Shown: positions 24,801 to 33,752 of the stretch, one piece after another
How the letters are laid out: every line of letters begins with the position of its first letter
How positions within the stretch are numbered: the first letter of the stretch is position 1
NCBI RefSeq assembly: GCF_028389875.1
Contig: NC_084668.1
Span: 18,371,993-18,435,992 of the forward strand
DNA: 64,000 nucleotides
Source: Rhea pennata
Taxonomy: Eukaryota; Chordata; Aves; Rheiformes; Rheidae
Direction of reading: 5' to 3'
The notes under the pieces: model-generated
The model's database searches: none
The model's input: only the letters and a program-made list of their open reading frames with translations
Told to the model about the DNA's origin: nothing
Position numbers and translations under genes: made by a program

Positions 24801-25349
24801 TAGTTTTTATACATCCTGTTTGAGATGGGTAAAGGAGGGAATTGGATTTTGCTTTATTTTACACTAAGGAGGGCATTTTTTTGTCTTCCTCTTTGTTCCT
24901 GTTTTAAGACATTCTGATCTCTGTTAATCTCTTAATTTGAGATTTTCATGGAGATATTTATTGAAATGTCAATAGTGTTTTTCAAAATGTCCCTATTTCT
25001 TAAAATATACTTTAAGGATCTTTACTGCTCTGTTCAGTTTGTGTATAGCTGTACTATAATGACCCAGTTCTTTCTTGCCTTCCTTACTGTCACGTTCACA
25101 TTTAGTATTACATTCAAAATTTATTGTGCCATTACTTTGGATATGGAGAATCTTTTTTTCTGTAAAACTCCTTATGCATCTCAACAGAAAATACTTTTTT
25201 AGTGTGTTTACTCTGTTGTTGTGTTCTCTGTCCAGGTGGGTGAGATAATAAAGATCATGAAAGCATACATCAACATGATTGTGAAGAAACGCTGCAGTGT
25301 CAAATCAGCCACCAGTCTGGACAGTCATGCTAGCATCTGGACTAGATGA
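799..25349 (+). CDS. MYO10L: Unconventional myosin-X-like, C-terminal 14 exons (partial at 5')
   Basis: This is the tail of a MyTH4-FERM myosin. Myosin X is an actin motor that walks to filopodial tips; its PH domains bind phosphoinositides, MyTH4 binds microtubules and FERM binds integrin-beta and other receptor tails. Fourteen exons, each with AG/GT borders, chain without a frame break into 795 codons plus TGA. The order is second half of a PH domain, PH1 C-terminal half, the last PH domain, MyTH4 and FERM, which is myosin X order. Compared from memory with mammalian MYO10 the match is clear but only about 65-70% in the PH exons, and the C-terminus differs (ends SHASIWTR rather than QGSSR). 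That is too divergent for a bird MYO10 orthologue, and the neighbour is LY75, so I call it a paralogue. Motor, IQ and coiled-coil exons lie left of the window. Introns hold CR1 copies, older LINE relics and simple repeats. Confidence 0.93.
2498..2591 (+). CDS. MYO10L: MYO10-like exon b: PH domain C-terminal helix
   Basis: Encodes [11 protein letters not shown] and [12 protein letters not shown], where human MYO10 has SQWFSVLSQVH and MHDEQANPQNAV. The conserved Trp of the PH C-terminal helix is present. Acceptor is ttgctag, donor gtgagt; the exon ends in phase 0. Confidence 0.93.
3203..3258 (+). CDS. MYO10L: MYO10-like exon c: start of PH1 C-terminal half
   Basis: A 56-nt exon encoding [19 protein letters not shown], nearly identical to the same segment of human MYO10. 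Acceptor is ttgtacag, donor gtaggt. It ends with two bases of an Arg codon. Confidence 0.93.
4256..4398 (+). CDS. MYO10L: MYO10-like exon d: PH1 C-terminal half
   Basis: Encodes [16 protein letters not shown] and [13 protein letters not shown], the last strands and Trp-containing helix of the split PH1 domain, then GQEFLVRG leading to the next PH domain. Acceptor is tcgcag, donor gtaaaa. Confidence 0.94.
7170..7364 (+). CDS. MYO10L: MYO10-like exon e: last PH domain, first half
   Basis: Encodes [29 protein letters not shown] and [13 protein letters not shown], the first strands of the third myosin X PH domain. The KKRWFVL strand is typical of PH domains. Acceptor is tgctag, donor gtaaga. Confidence 0.95.
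8612..8769 (+). CDS. MYO10L: MYO10-like exon f: last PH domain, second half
   Basis: Encodes [32 protein letters not shown] and [12 protein letters not shown], finishing the third PH domain and entering the linker to MyTH4. Acceptor is tccgcag, donor gtaggt; ends in phase 0. Confidence 0.95.
9008..9545 (+). mobile_element. CR1 LINE, 5'-truncated, young copy 1
   Basis: Begins at TACTCAGCCCTGGTGAAGCC and ends with GGTCCCTTCCAACCTTACTG and ATTCTATGATG, the avian CR1 3' terminus. It keeps an open reading frame for the C-terminal end of the CR1 ORF2 protein (9023-9466; [40 protein letters not shown]). Lies in a MYO10-like intron, sense orientation. Too short to move by itself. Confidence 0.95.
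9850..11155 (+). mobile_element. Degraded CR1/L3-like LINE relic A
   Basis: Reverse-transcriptase remnants can be read: [14 protein letters not shown] at 10094-10135 (cf. the PGPDGI motif) and KWKVAN near 10205-10222. The 3' end (11112-11151) resembles the old CR1/L3 terminus, GACCTTTGGTATGATCCAGT and CTATTCTTGCA. Frameshifts and stops are frequent; start is approximate. Confidence 0.72.
10897..10934 (+). repeat. 19-bp tandem duplication
   Basis: ATATGTACTACAACCAAA occurs twice head to tail inside relic A. Probably a local slippage duplication. Confidence 0.8.
11308..11431 (+). CDS. MYO10L: MyTH4 domain, first exon (MYO10-like exon g)
   Basis: Encodes [20 protein letters not shown] and LPYGDVSVN, the start of MyTH4 with the conserved [11 protein letters not shown] segment. 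Acceptor is tttcag, donor gtaagt. An old CR1/L3-like relic ends about 150 bp upstream and another begins about 460 bp downstream. Confidence 0.95.
11890..13592 (+). mobile_element. Degraded CR1/L3-like LINE relic B
   Basis: Contains a remnant of the reverse-transcriptase catalytic motif FADD (12677-12688), preceded by [18 protein letters not shown] coding remnants, and a 3' end (13542-13590) of the same GACCTTTGGTCATACGCAAT type as relic A. Broken by many stops. Both relics read on the + strand, flanking the first MyTH4 exon. Confidence 0.72.
15208..15505 (+). CDS. MYO10L: MyTH4 domain core (MYO10-like exon h)
   Basis: A 298-nt exon encoding [41 protein letters not shown] and [17 protein letters not shown]. 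These are hallmark MyTH4 motifs ([12 protein letters not shown] and the SRGILRYL helix). Acceptor is tcctcag, donor gtaaaa. Confidence 0.96.
16618..16825 (+). CDS. MYO10L: MyTH4 end and FERM start (MYO10-like exon i)
   Basis: Encodes [14 protein letters not shown] (MyTH4 end) then [19 protein letters not shown], the first ubiquitin-like strand of the FERM F1 lobe. Acceptor is tattag, donor gtaata; ends in phase 0 at AGE before VVEKL. Confidence 0.95.
17236..17820 (+). mobile_element. CR1 LINE, 5'-truncated, young copy 2
   Basis: Roughly 98% identical by eye to the copy at 9008-9545, but extending about 55 bp further 5' (GCATTAGGAAGAGTGTTG, GTGATCCTGCCCCTC). The different truncation points show two separate insertions of one subfamily. 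A TGG to TAG change near 17336 breaks the ORF2 frame that is open in copy 1. Confidence 0.94.
17960..18260 (+). mobile_element. Short CR1/L3-like LINE fragment
   Basis: Reads as [14 protein letters not shown] sequence followed by purine-rich decay, similar to the C-terminal ORF2 region of CR1/L3. It directly follows the young CR1 copy 2 and precedes an AT microsatellite. Confidence 0.45.
18284..18398 (+). repeat. AT/GT-rich microsatellite
   Basis: Imperfect TA, TG and ATATGT units over about 115 bp, followed by a repeated ATGTTGTATATCCT segment at about 18430 and 18478. Confidence 0.9.
18986..19122 (+). CDS. MYO10L: FERM F1 lobe (MYO10-like exon j)
   Basis: Encodes [20 protein letters not shown] and [12 protein letters not shown], nearly identical to the human MYO10 F1 lobe. 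Acceptor is tttgcag, donor gtaaaa. Confidence 0.96.
20873..20996 (+). CDS. MYO10L: FERM F2 lobe start with a six-Glu run (MYO10-like exon k)
   Basis: Encodes [20 protein letters not shown] then [16 protein letters not shown]. The F2 core motifs are conserved. The linker before them carries six consecutive Glu, where my recollection of human MYO10 has a short mixed sequence. Acceptor is ttacag, donor gtaggc. Confidence 0.95.
22037..22080 (+). repeat. Purine tract, A-rich with GAAA units
   Basis: Forty-four bases of A and G only, ending in four GAAA repeats, in the intron before exon l. Confidence 0.95.
22619..23068 (+). CDS. MYO10L: FERM F2 and linker to F3 (MYO10-like exon l)
   Basis: A 450-nt in-frame exon encoding [68 protein letters not shown] and [13 protein letters not shown]. 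The myosin X-specific [10 protein letters not shown] insert is intact. Acceptor is ctatag, donor gtgaga. Confidence 0.96.
23739..23930 (+). CDS. MYO10L: FERM F3 lobe (MYO10-like exon m)
   Basis: Encodes [38 protein letters not shown] and [16 protein letters not shown], the PTB-like F3 lobe that in myosin X contacts integrin-beta type cargo tails. Acceptor is ttgcag, donor gtatgt; 64 codons, phase 0 to 0. Confidence 0.96.
24231..24248 (+). repeat. A9-G9 homopolymer junction
   Basis: Nine A directly followed by nine G, in the intron between exons m and n. Confidence 0.9.
25236..25349 (+). CDS. MYO10L: FERM C-terminus and stop (MYO10-like exon n)
   Basis: Encodes [20 protein letters not shown], the last FERM helix, then a divergent tail ending SHASIWTR and TGA at 25347-25349. 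Human MYO10 ends differently, which supports paralogue status. Acceptor is gtccag. Confidence 0.94.
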   Translation: MGEIIKIMKAYINMIVKKRCSVKSATSLDSHASIWTR

Positions 25350-27500
25350 TATGAATGAACTGCTATGTGAGAGAGGCAGTTGTTTCATGATTGGAATTTG
25401 CAACTTGCCAGCAAAAGTGTAGCAAAGATGTTTCTCTGAAACTCCACTTGACTGACTACTGTATTTAAAAACTGAAATGGCATCTACCATACCATAGGAT
25501 TTGCACCTCTGCCCAAGACATTAAGCAGTAACAACTGTTGTTAAATATTAACTGCCTAAAACTTGTTTTCCCTTGCTTATTTGATGAACAGTGTACGTTA
25601 ATGAAGCAAAGTCAGAAGCATCTTCCTTCTCCTGCTTATCCTCTTCTGCTGCTTTCACAATTATTTGTCATACTGGCAGAACAATTCATAAGAATCACTT
25701 CTGCACTAGAGGTGGCAGACTTAAACTTCGTTATGAATTTCCAACTTGCAAACATCTAGGGTATCTTAGCATCACAGTATGGTATGCTAAGAGAATATTT
25801 GTTTTTATTTATTTTGCAGGCAACTCTAAAATATATTTCACTCTGGGGTTTTCTGTTCAGGATATAGTAATGATCTGATCTGGTCTTAAAACACCTCTGT
25901 ATGAGCAAAGCCAAACAGTCAAAAGTTACAGAACAGGCCCTATGTGAGAGAATTAAAAAAAACAAATAAAGAAAAAACTGAGGTGATTCTTTACCTTCCC
26001 GGTACTTGACTATAAAAAGTGGTGCTTTATATACAAGTACTAAATATTCAACATGTAAGAAAATCTTGGGGACTAGCACCACTAAAATTTATCATCAGAT
26101 GCTGTGCCAGGTACATGCCAAGCAGCAACTGTTGCATAAAAATTAATGACTGTCTTTTCCCTATACAGCGAAGGAGGTGAGAATGACATAGTTGTATTTC
26201 AAGCAGAGCTGCTGTGCACAAACTCCAAACTTTAAATGCAGGCTAGATGTTTTTACAGTGAGCAGCCTTCATTAAGTTCCTTCTTTCTCTATACGTGGTT
26301 TTAGGATGTCTGGGATCCCTGAATGTAAGTTTTAATTTAAGTGGGTTCTACTGAGTGAATAGATGCCTAGATAAACTTTTATAGGCAATTATTCCTCTGT
26401 ACTACTACAGATTGGAGACACCAATCCCTTCATCCTCCACCAAATACTAATTGGAACTGCTCTTATCACTGAATCTCCGAATTCCCTCCCAGTCTCCTCT
26501 AGGTCTCTGATCAGCAGCAAACTTAAAAGCAATATTCCATTGCCAAAATGACTGCTTTTTGGAGGGTTTTATAGTTAGTTGCAATAGGAAGAGGTAATTT
26601 TTTTTCTTCACAGATGAAAGATGAGTCATCTTCAGTCACTTGGCTTCAGAAACTTAGTTCCATTATTTAAAACAATACTTAGTATCATTAGTCACATCAT
26701 AAAGAATTAGTGAGCAAAAATCTTGTAGCCAGACAGTCATCTTCTATGACTCCTCTCTAGTCTTGAGATCCTTGCAAAGGTCCGTTCAGTTTCTTAACCT
26801 GAGGAGCTCTAATGTAGGCCTGGTTGCACCTTTGTTTAAAGTCAGATGTTTCCCTTTTTGAAGAAGTTGCAGCTAAGGCCTATTAGCCCAGCTACCAAAA
26901 CAAAAACTAGGAGTCAATAAGCAATAGGTCCAGTTCAAATTTATCTTCCCATTGCACTCACACTGGTTTTTTTTGAGTTGATGATACAGGGGGAAAAAAA
27001 GCAGCATACACAAATCTGTGCTTTTCTCTCACTTCCACTATACTGCAGCACATGCAAAGTCTCTGTCCACTTGTCACGCAATCCAGCCTAAGAGGATATC
27101 CACTATTTCCATCATGCTTTTGATTGCAGTTTTGCCTTAAATAAGGATCTTACAAACATCCCATTTTTGTCACTTGAAGTAAAAAGATCACCAGGTCACA
27201 AGTGAAAATGAATAGGACTGCAGAGGTAGCATGCAAAGTAACACTTTGTATTGGTCCATACACTGACTAGATCTTTTATGTGTAAGAATAGCCTTGATTA
27301 TCCCTGCCCTAACTCTGCACTATTTCTGTGTTCTGGCTCTTGGGTCGCTGCAGGCAGCTTGAACCCACTTGGGAATGTAACTCCCAGTACTGTTTGTTGT
27401 ATTTTTTCTCATTTCTATTACAGAATTCCTTCTGCTGTCTTTTTTAATTTGTAACTGGCTTTACAAGATGAAAGTTTAATAAATTATTGGATTGCACAGG
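25350..27500 (+). other. Probable 3' UTR of the MYO10-like gene
   Basis: AT-rich non-coding sequence after the stop, with no CTLD or other recognisable exon on either strand. AATAAA hexamers stand at 25965-25970 and 27478-27483; another at 27989-27994 follows the SINE pair. Which one is used cannot be decided from sequence. Confidence 0.5.
27478..27483 (+). terminator. Candidate polyadenylation signal AATAAA
   Basis: Perfect hexamer about 2.1 kb after the MYO10-like stop, followed by GCACAGGCTGTATT-type sequence. An alternative hexamer lies at 25965-25970. Inferred only. Confidence 0.35.
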
Positions 27501-27712
27501 CTGTATTCACTCTCAGACATTATGTACCAGTGTTCAGATGTTTATTCAGAGATCTAACACTCAAGTTGTACCTAATATAGAGATCAATAGCATGAAGAGA
27601 CAACAGCCCTTCCTGTGAGAATCAAATTTTGCCATTGTGGCAAACTGTGGAAAAGAGCTACAACAGAGAATGTCTGTTTCCACATTCTGCTACTCACTCT
27701 CAGTTTGAGAAT

Positions 27713-27846
27713 TTCATAGAATGGTAAAGTTGGAAGGGACCTGTGGAGGTCATCTAGTCCAGCCCTCAGCATAGCCCATACAGGGATTGAACCCACGATC
27801 TTAGCCATAGCAGCACCATGCTCTAACCAGCTGAGCTAAACCTGCC
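27713..27846 (-). mobile_element. tRNA-Ile-derived SINE, TguSINE1-like, copy 1
   Basis: On the - strand the element opens with a tRNA-Ile-like head: TTTAGCTCAGCTGG (box A), TTAGAGCATGGTGCTGCTA, then GGGTTCAATCCC (box B). It continues into a CR1-like tail (GGACTAGATGACCTC, GGTCCCTTCCAACTT) and ends ATTCTATG. A tRNA-Ile head joined to a CR1 3' end is the published architecture of the passerine SINE TguSINE1. It was probably mobilised by CR1 reverse transcriptase. Confidence 0.82.
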
Positions 27847-27861
27847 CCACCAGAAGTTTGG

Positions 27862-27985
27862 AATCACGGAACAGTAAGCTTGGAACGGACCTCTGGAGAT
27901 CATCCCTCAGCATAGCCCATACAGGGATTGAACCCGCAACCTTGGCATTAGCAGCACCACGCTCTAACCAACTGAGCTAAATTTG
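27862..27985 (-). mobile_element. tRNA-Ile-derived SINE, TguSINE1-like, copy 2
   Basis: A second element in the same orientation, directly beside copy 1. Box A (TTTAGCTCAGTTGG) and box B (GGGTTCAATCCC) are clear. Its tail lacks the GGCTGGACTAG stretch present in copy 1 and ends near TTCCGTGATTCC, so it is slightly shorter and more decayed. Confidence 0.8.
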
Positions 27986-27994
27986 TCAAATAAA

Positions 27995-30390
27995 GTTGCA
28001 CCTTTGGTCAGTGGGAAAATACCCCTACACAATCGGGGGACTGGGTCTGAGAGGATTACTGTGGGAAAGCAGAGCAAGGATTTAACCACCTCTGAAGTCT
28101 CAGTCTGCAGGATCAGCTCCAGCCCTACTAGTCAGCACCTCTAAAATCTAAAATCATGAAGAACTTATTCCAGTTAAACTGATAACAGCACTTGTATTAA
28201 AATTTTATGTCTCAGGGATGGTGCTCCCCACAAGCATGTTTCACTAAAGAGAGAAACCTGGGTAAAGAGCAGCTGAACAGCCTACAACAAAAACAGGTTA
28301 TCTTCTAAAAGACACCCTTACCTGAATCCATATACAGGCATGGAAACCAAGCATAGATAGATAATCTCCATTAACATGCCCTCACCTGTACCTTGGTCAA
28401 TCAAGACCAAGAGCCTAAGAGCCGTGGGACCCTGGAGGTCTATGCAATTTAATTTCAAACTACTCACAGATTTACAGTTGTTCTCATCAACTGTGTAATT
28501 TTTCCAGTTCTTTATTTGAAGCTGGAACTGCTTCTGCTTATGCCAGCAATTGCTTTTCTTTTCTCAGCTGTTACATTCCTGTGTCTTTCCAAAGACTCTG
28601 CATCTATCCTTCCTTTCTGCTTAGGAAGCTTTAAGTTGCACACAGACAGCTACCCCTTGTTTGTATGGCAGAGGGAGTATTAAAACCTACACTAATAATG
28701 TTTATTTTTCTTCATGCCAACTGCAGGCTGCTTGGCTTACAATTCTCTCTTGGATATAAGCCTTATGATGAATTAGCTATCAATGACATCACTGTCTACC
28801 ATTGAGTATTCCCCTCACCCATCGTCTGCTAGGCTGCAACTGGTAGTGAAGCTCAGGCCTTTTTTCCTGGTAGCAAACAGAGGCTAACCTGTGTCACCAC
28901 TGATTAAGGCAGGAGAGCTCTAGCTGATCTCTCTTCTTGCACACAACTGCTAATTTCAAACTTTACTTGCCTCATCTAATACATCACCATCATAACTATA
29001 CACACGCATCATTGCAGTTTGAGCATAAATATGACAAGATGCACTAATTCATTTTTGACTCCGGTTGCTGTGAATAACCGCCCAAAGTCAGTATCTGATT
29101 ATTCTATTCTCCTACTTTTCAGTCCATTCTAACACCATCTTTATCACATTTTAAGTGTTACATACAGTAATTAAGTTCCTTCTGGCCTCTACCTTAGTAT
29201 TGTTCTAATAGTTAGTTCAGTTTGTATGTTTTAACCTTTCTTTCATACAAAACACTTTCAGACCAATGGGAATTAGTTAGGCTTTGGTATAGGTTATAAT
29301 TTAGAGTCTGCAACAGAATAGTAAACAGAAACAGTAATAGTAAACAGGTTTATACAGAAAACTCATAGCCTCTAGTAAGTTATATCTACTTCTTAAAGTG
29401 CAGTTTGACTACAACCTTCAGTTATTTAGTTACACCTTGTTCTGTAACACCCATCTTTTTTCCTTATGCAAGGAATAAGCTTTATTATTACACGGAGGCT
29501 TGCTCTCAAAATAGCACACTCTCCTTTGTCATTTAAGCAAATCTCTCTCACTCACACATGAATCCCAGCCTCCACTCAAAAATACAAGCTTCTCAACCTG
29601 TGGATTGCAATATTTTTTTAAGTTAATACTTTTGCCCACACTCTGTGGGCTACTAAATATACCTGACATACATTAATTCTTAATGCTACAATGGGAAGTA
29701 CTCTTTTTGATATTTGCTCCATGCCACTGTGAACTGAGAACTTGACCTTGAGTAATTCATTTATCTCCACCTAACTTTTAAGCATTGCTCTTTAAGCATG
29801 GCTGCATGCTGGACTTACTTAACTCTCAATGGGAGGTATCTCACAGTTTATCTGAACTCTGCACTGATGTTTGGGTCTGGAAGCGACCAACAGCAAATAC
29901 TACATTATTTTGTCTGATTCCTAGGACTTGCAAAATGTCTGCTACCACCTGCTGTCCATGCCTTAGACAGCCTTGCATTTTGCAGATTGTGGTCTCCAGC
30001 TTACTGGTAAGCATCTGCTGTACTGAGCAACCTCTACGGAGCTGCAGCTCCTCATGTTGCAGCCAGCAAGTCACACTGCACCTTGGGCTTCAGCTATAAA
30101 GCTATATATTCCCTGACTGTGAAACCAGGTCAGTCATCACACAGGTGCGACAGGAAAGGTAGACCATCTGGCCTGAAAGCTGTAACACTGCAATACATAA
30201 GGATAATGTCACCTTCCTACCTGGGCTCAACAGGCAAGCCCTACCACGTCCTCCTAGACGGTATTGGTTTGTGTTCACATCACCATCAGGTGCCGCTTTA
30301 GCATACCGGGGCTATGTTGAGAAGATCCCGTAAGAGTCCAGCTGCTCATTTAACGAAATCAGCCATCACTGGAGACACGAGATAGGAAGG
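27995..30390. other. Intergenic, no gene recognised
   Basis: AT-rich sequence between the SINE pair and the CpG island. I looked for CTLD exons, especially CD302 on the - strand, and found none. Short ORFs around 29785-30099 have no recognisable domain. Confidence 0.5.
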
Positions 30391-30394
30391 AACG

Positions 30395-30418
30395 CCCCCC
30401 CCCCCCCCAAAAAAAAAA
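30395..30418 (+). repeat. C14-A10 homopolymer junction
   Basis: Fourteen C followed by ten A, immediately before the CpG island. Similar junctions occur at 33726-33752 and 60665-60692. Confidence 0.9.
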
Positions 30419-30469
30419 TAAAAGTGCTACTGGCAGAATGTCGTTTTTCTCTCTTCCCTTTCGTTTTAT

Positions 30470-30960
30470 AGACACTGCTTCCCGGCAGCACGAGGGAACA
30501 GAAAGGCTATGGGGCCGGGCGCTGCGGGTAGCGCACAGCGCCGCCGTTAACGGCTCCTCCGCCCGCGGCGGGCTCGTGCGCCTGACCGGCGGGGTGGGGG
30601 GGGGCTGCGGCTCCCCCGCCCAACGCGCCGCCGCCGAACCCGCCTCAGCCAATGGCCGCGCCGCGCCTGCGTGCCGGGGTGCGGCCGCCATGTTGGCCGC
30701 TGCGGCAGCGGACTGTCCGGCGGGCCTGTGGGAACACTTCTGCAAAGGCGCCCCCGGGCCTTTCCCGCTCGCCATTTCGGGACACAAACCGTGTTGTGGG
30801 GAAACCGCAGTCTCTCCCCGTCGTCTGGGGCCGGTGGCGCCCTGCTCCTGCCTCCTTGAGCGCCGGAGACCTGTTACCTCAGGCTGTCCTTCGGGAGCCC
30901 GCAGCTGGCACGCCGAGGGGCCGAGCCTGCGGCGGTCTGACTGCTGCGGGGTGATGTTGC
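30470..30960. promoter_or_regulatory. CpG island, probable promoter, gene unknown
   Basis: A sharply bounded block of high GC and dense CpG in otherwise AT-rich DNA. It contains a CCAAT box (30649-30653, in CAGCCAATGG) and a YY1-type site (GCCGCCATGTTGG, 30684-30696), both usual in TATA-less housekeeping-type promoters. The YY1 site reads AACATGGCGGC on the - strand. No TATA box is evident. Long overlapping ORFs run through both strands but are GC-driven and lack recognisable domains. It lies between the 3' ends of two convergent genes, so it is unlikely to be the main promoter of either. It could drive a lncRNA, an unrecognised gene or a relic of CD302. Confidence 0.75.
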
Positions 30961-33725
30961 AGGCCTTACCCCCCCCCCACCAACCCCCCAAAATGCAGTG
31001 CCAGCAATAGGAACACAAAACTTGCATCTCTTGTAAAAAGCAACTGCAAGCACTATATTGGTCTTAATCAAAACACCAATCTATCAGTTCAGTCACTCAC
31101 CTGGTTATGTGTTGGGTAAGGTTTATGTAGGTGTAAGAGTAGGCTTTCATAGAATCAATCTATATATAAAAATCATCTCATTCCCTTGCTATTCTGCAAG
31201 GCTTCTGCTTCATTCTATACTGCAAGGCTAAGCAAACGAGACGAGGGCTTGGTTCTTGCTCAGCTGTTCCTTGTTTGTGCCTCATCACTGGTGTGTCACC
31301 CAGCCAGAGGACTGTAAGTAGAGGAGTATTTAAAGTAAGAGTCCTGCTCTGTTGAAACTACTCCTCTCAGGAGTATTGAGATAATGTCTTGGTTGGTAAT
31401 ACTCTTCAAGCAACTAGAGAAGCAGAGGAAGGCCCATGGTTCCTCCCATGCAGCACTCAGAAGTGGGGTTTCTCCTTCAAGGTGAGACTGATGACATAAA
31501 GGTGCTGAGTCTTTGTAGTAAGATAAATATATTGTCGTAGGAGGAAGGAAGGTGTCTGAGGAGAGATGTGGAAGCAGTCTACAGCAGGAAGGGGGAAGCA
31601 AGGTACTGGTTCTTAAATGCAAATTCTCATTCTCTTACCTTTGTGAGTGCTCAAGAATTCCTGTAAGTAAGTTAACTGCTTGTAGATGAAGGGAACTAAT
31701 ACAGAATGGTCTCTACTTTGGGCTATTTTGTGACAAGGAGAGCTGTTTGCAGTAGGTAACTGCTTTTTGGGCCAGAAATCCTCACTAAGATGCTCACACA
31801 GAAGAAGGAATTCAGGGGTGAGAAGGTCTGTTAAGACCGTAGTTTTATTAAGGACTGGCCTTTTTCTGTTGAAGTCAGAATGTCTTTCCTGGAAATGAGG
31901 AACACCTGGGTCCTTCCTGGCTAATGAAGTCTGGTGCATTATTTGTCCTGCTTCCCTCTGCTTTGGAATTGAAGGTTTAGGCTGGAGGAGGGGGAGGAGT
32001 GATAGCACCCTCTCTTACTGTGTTTTTGGTCAGCTCTTGTCTCTGTATGGTTGTGCTCTTCACTGGGTGGCTTACTTCTAAATCTTGCGCTAATAATATT
32101 CATCAGATAGGTCTGAGATGTCTCTATGATGCTTTCTGTCTGTATCAGTGCTCATATTTACACATTAACCCACACCACAGATACCTAATATCTCTATAAA
32201 AATACAATGTGTGTTTGTTTTTTTTTTAAAGTACTTAAGTGAGAATATCTGCAGGTTGAGTTATGTGAATATGAAGATTACCAGCAGAATAATAGACCCA
32301 CGTTGTATCCAAGTAGGGCAAAAAGACAAGTGTCTGCTAGCAGAAAGGGAGGGAGGATGGACAGTATTAGGACATAGTGAGCCAGAGGAGAGGGATGCAT
32401 GAGGTAGAAGGGTGAAACTGGTATGAGACGAAACAGGTTAAAAAGTAAAATGGTGGCCACAGGAGACTTAATAAAAGATGGAAACTTTCTTCAGAAACCC
32501 AGCATTTTTCCCTTCTAAGTAGCTTGTGATCCACACCGTGCATAAATGTGCCCTCATATTTACACATACGTGCAAGTCACATTCTTGCTTGATAACAGAC
32601 TCTCTTCTGAGTAGATGTAATATAAGTATGAAAATAAAGAACTTCCTATGACAGAAACAGCTAACAGTTAAGTAACTAATGAGGATGCCATTCAATCATG
32701 CATGTTTTCATGCATATTTGTGAAAATACTGGAACCATTTTTAAGTATTACATGAATAAAAATATAACTGCTAGTTTTTAGAGTACAAACAGCAACTTTT
32801 TTTTGTATAAATCTCTGTACTGTGTCATAATCTGTAAAAGGGGAACTGTGACACATGACACTTGAAAAGAGAAGCATAAAGAAAAACAGAAAACAGGAAT
32901 AGAACTTTTAATGTGAGTATCCTAAGATAGAGTGTGGAGGAAATTAACTTTGCTCTCACAAATGCACACATAAGTGATGACCATAATGACGAAAGCACAT
33001 TTTGCAGTAATTATTTGTGTTACTGGAATTGCACTTTTCCTTAAAAGATGCCTTGGAGTAAATTAGTCTATGCTAAAAAGGAGCAAAGCCAACAAACTAC
33101 TGGTGTTTTGTTTATAGTTGCTTTATATTTCCTTTTGGGTTGCAAATACAAATCCAGAAGGACCTACAGTCTGTTCCATTACCATGTAATAACAATGAAA
33201 CCTCATCTGGAAAGCCCCCCATCCCTATCTTGAATCTGTTTAAAAATGTTAGTTACTGGTGTATAGGCACTTTCAATGTGGAAATGTAGAGGAATTAAAA
33301 ACAAGCTAATGGCATTTTATAAGCTGTGCAGCACTTGCAAGTTAATTTGCTACCTATAAAAAGTACTTTTTCTAGTGCTTTGTAAACTGTCATTTAAAAA
33401 ATCTTCAAAACTGAATGGATGAAGTCCTTTATAGCTGTGATTCTTTTTTTTTCCCTCCAGTACTTAATCTCTCATTCTTTGTACACATAGTTCTTTATTA
33501 TGGCTCATAGTTCTTGCTTTAAAACTGTGCTTTTTAACATGTTTGGCCAGTAAAAGTTTTATGTACTTCTTGGCAGCAGAATGAATTTGACTAGCTTCAT
33601 AAACTTCAGTCTTACATATCCCACTGTGCTCTATAGAGAACAGCAATAATGGACATGTAAAGGATCCAAGTTGTAATAGTGACTTTCAGCAGTGAAAATT
33701 CTAATGTTTGGTCTTTGTTTACTTA

Positions 33726-33752
33726 CCCCCCCCCCCAAAAAAAAAAAAAAAA
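33726..33752 (+). repeat. C11-A16 homopolymer junction
   Basis: Eleven C directly followed by sixteen A. Confidence 0.9.

Noticed and set aside
27862..27985. Functional tRNA-Ile gene
   Set aside because: The tRNA-like part is degenerate in its anticodon arm and acceptor stem and runs into a CR1-like tail, so it is a SINE head.
30359..31027. 222-codon - strand ORF and 190-codon + strand ORF through the CpG island
   Set aside because: Long frames are expected where GC is high and stops are rare. Composition is Ala, Pro, Arg and Gly with no domain, and the frames overlap on both strands.
33048..33233. + strand ORF with a hydrophobic stretch (GVLFIVALYFLLGC)
   Set aside because: Short AT-rich ORF without splice signals or homologous neighbours; hydrophobic runs are common by chance in T-rich frames.
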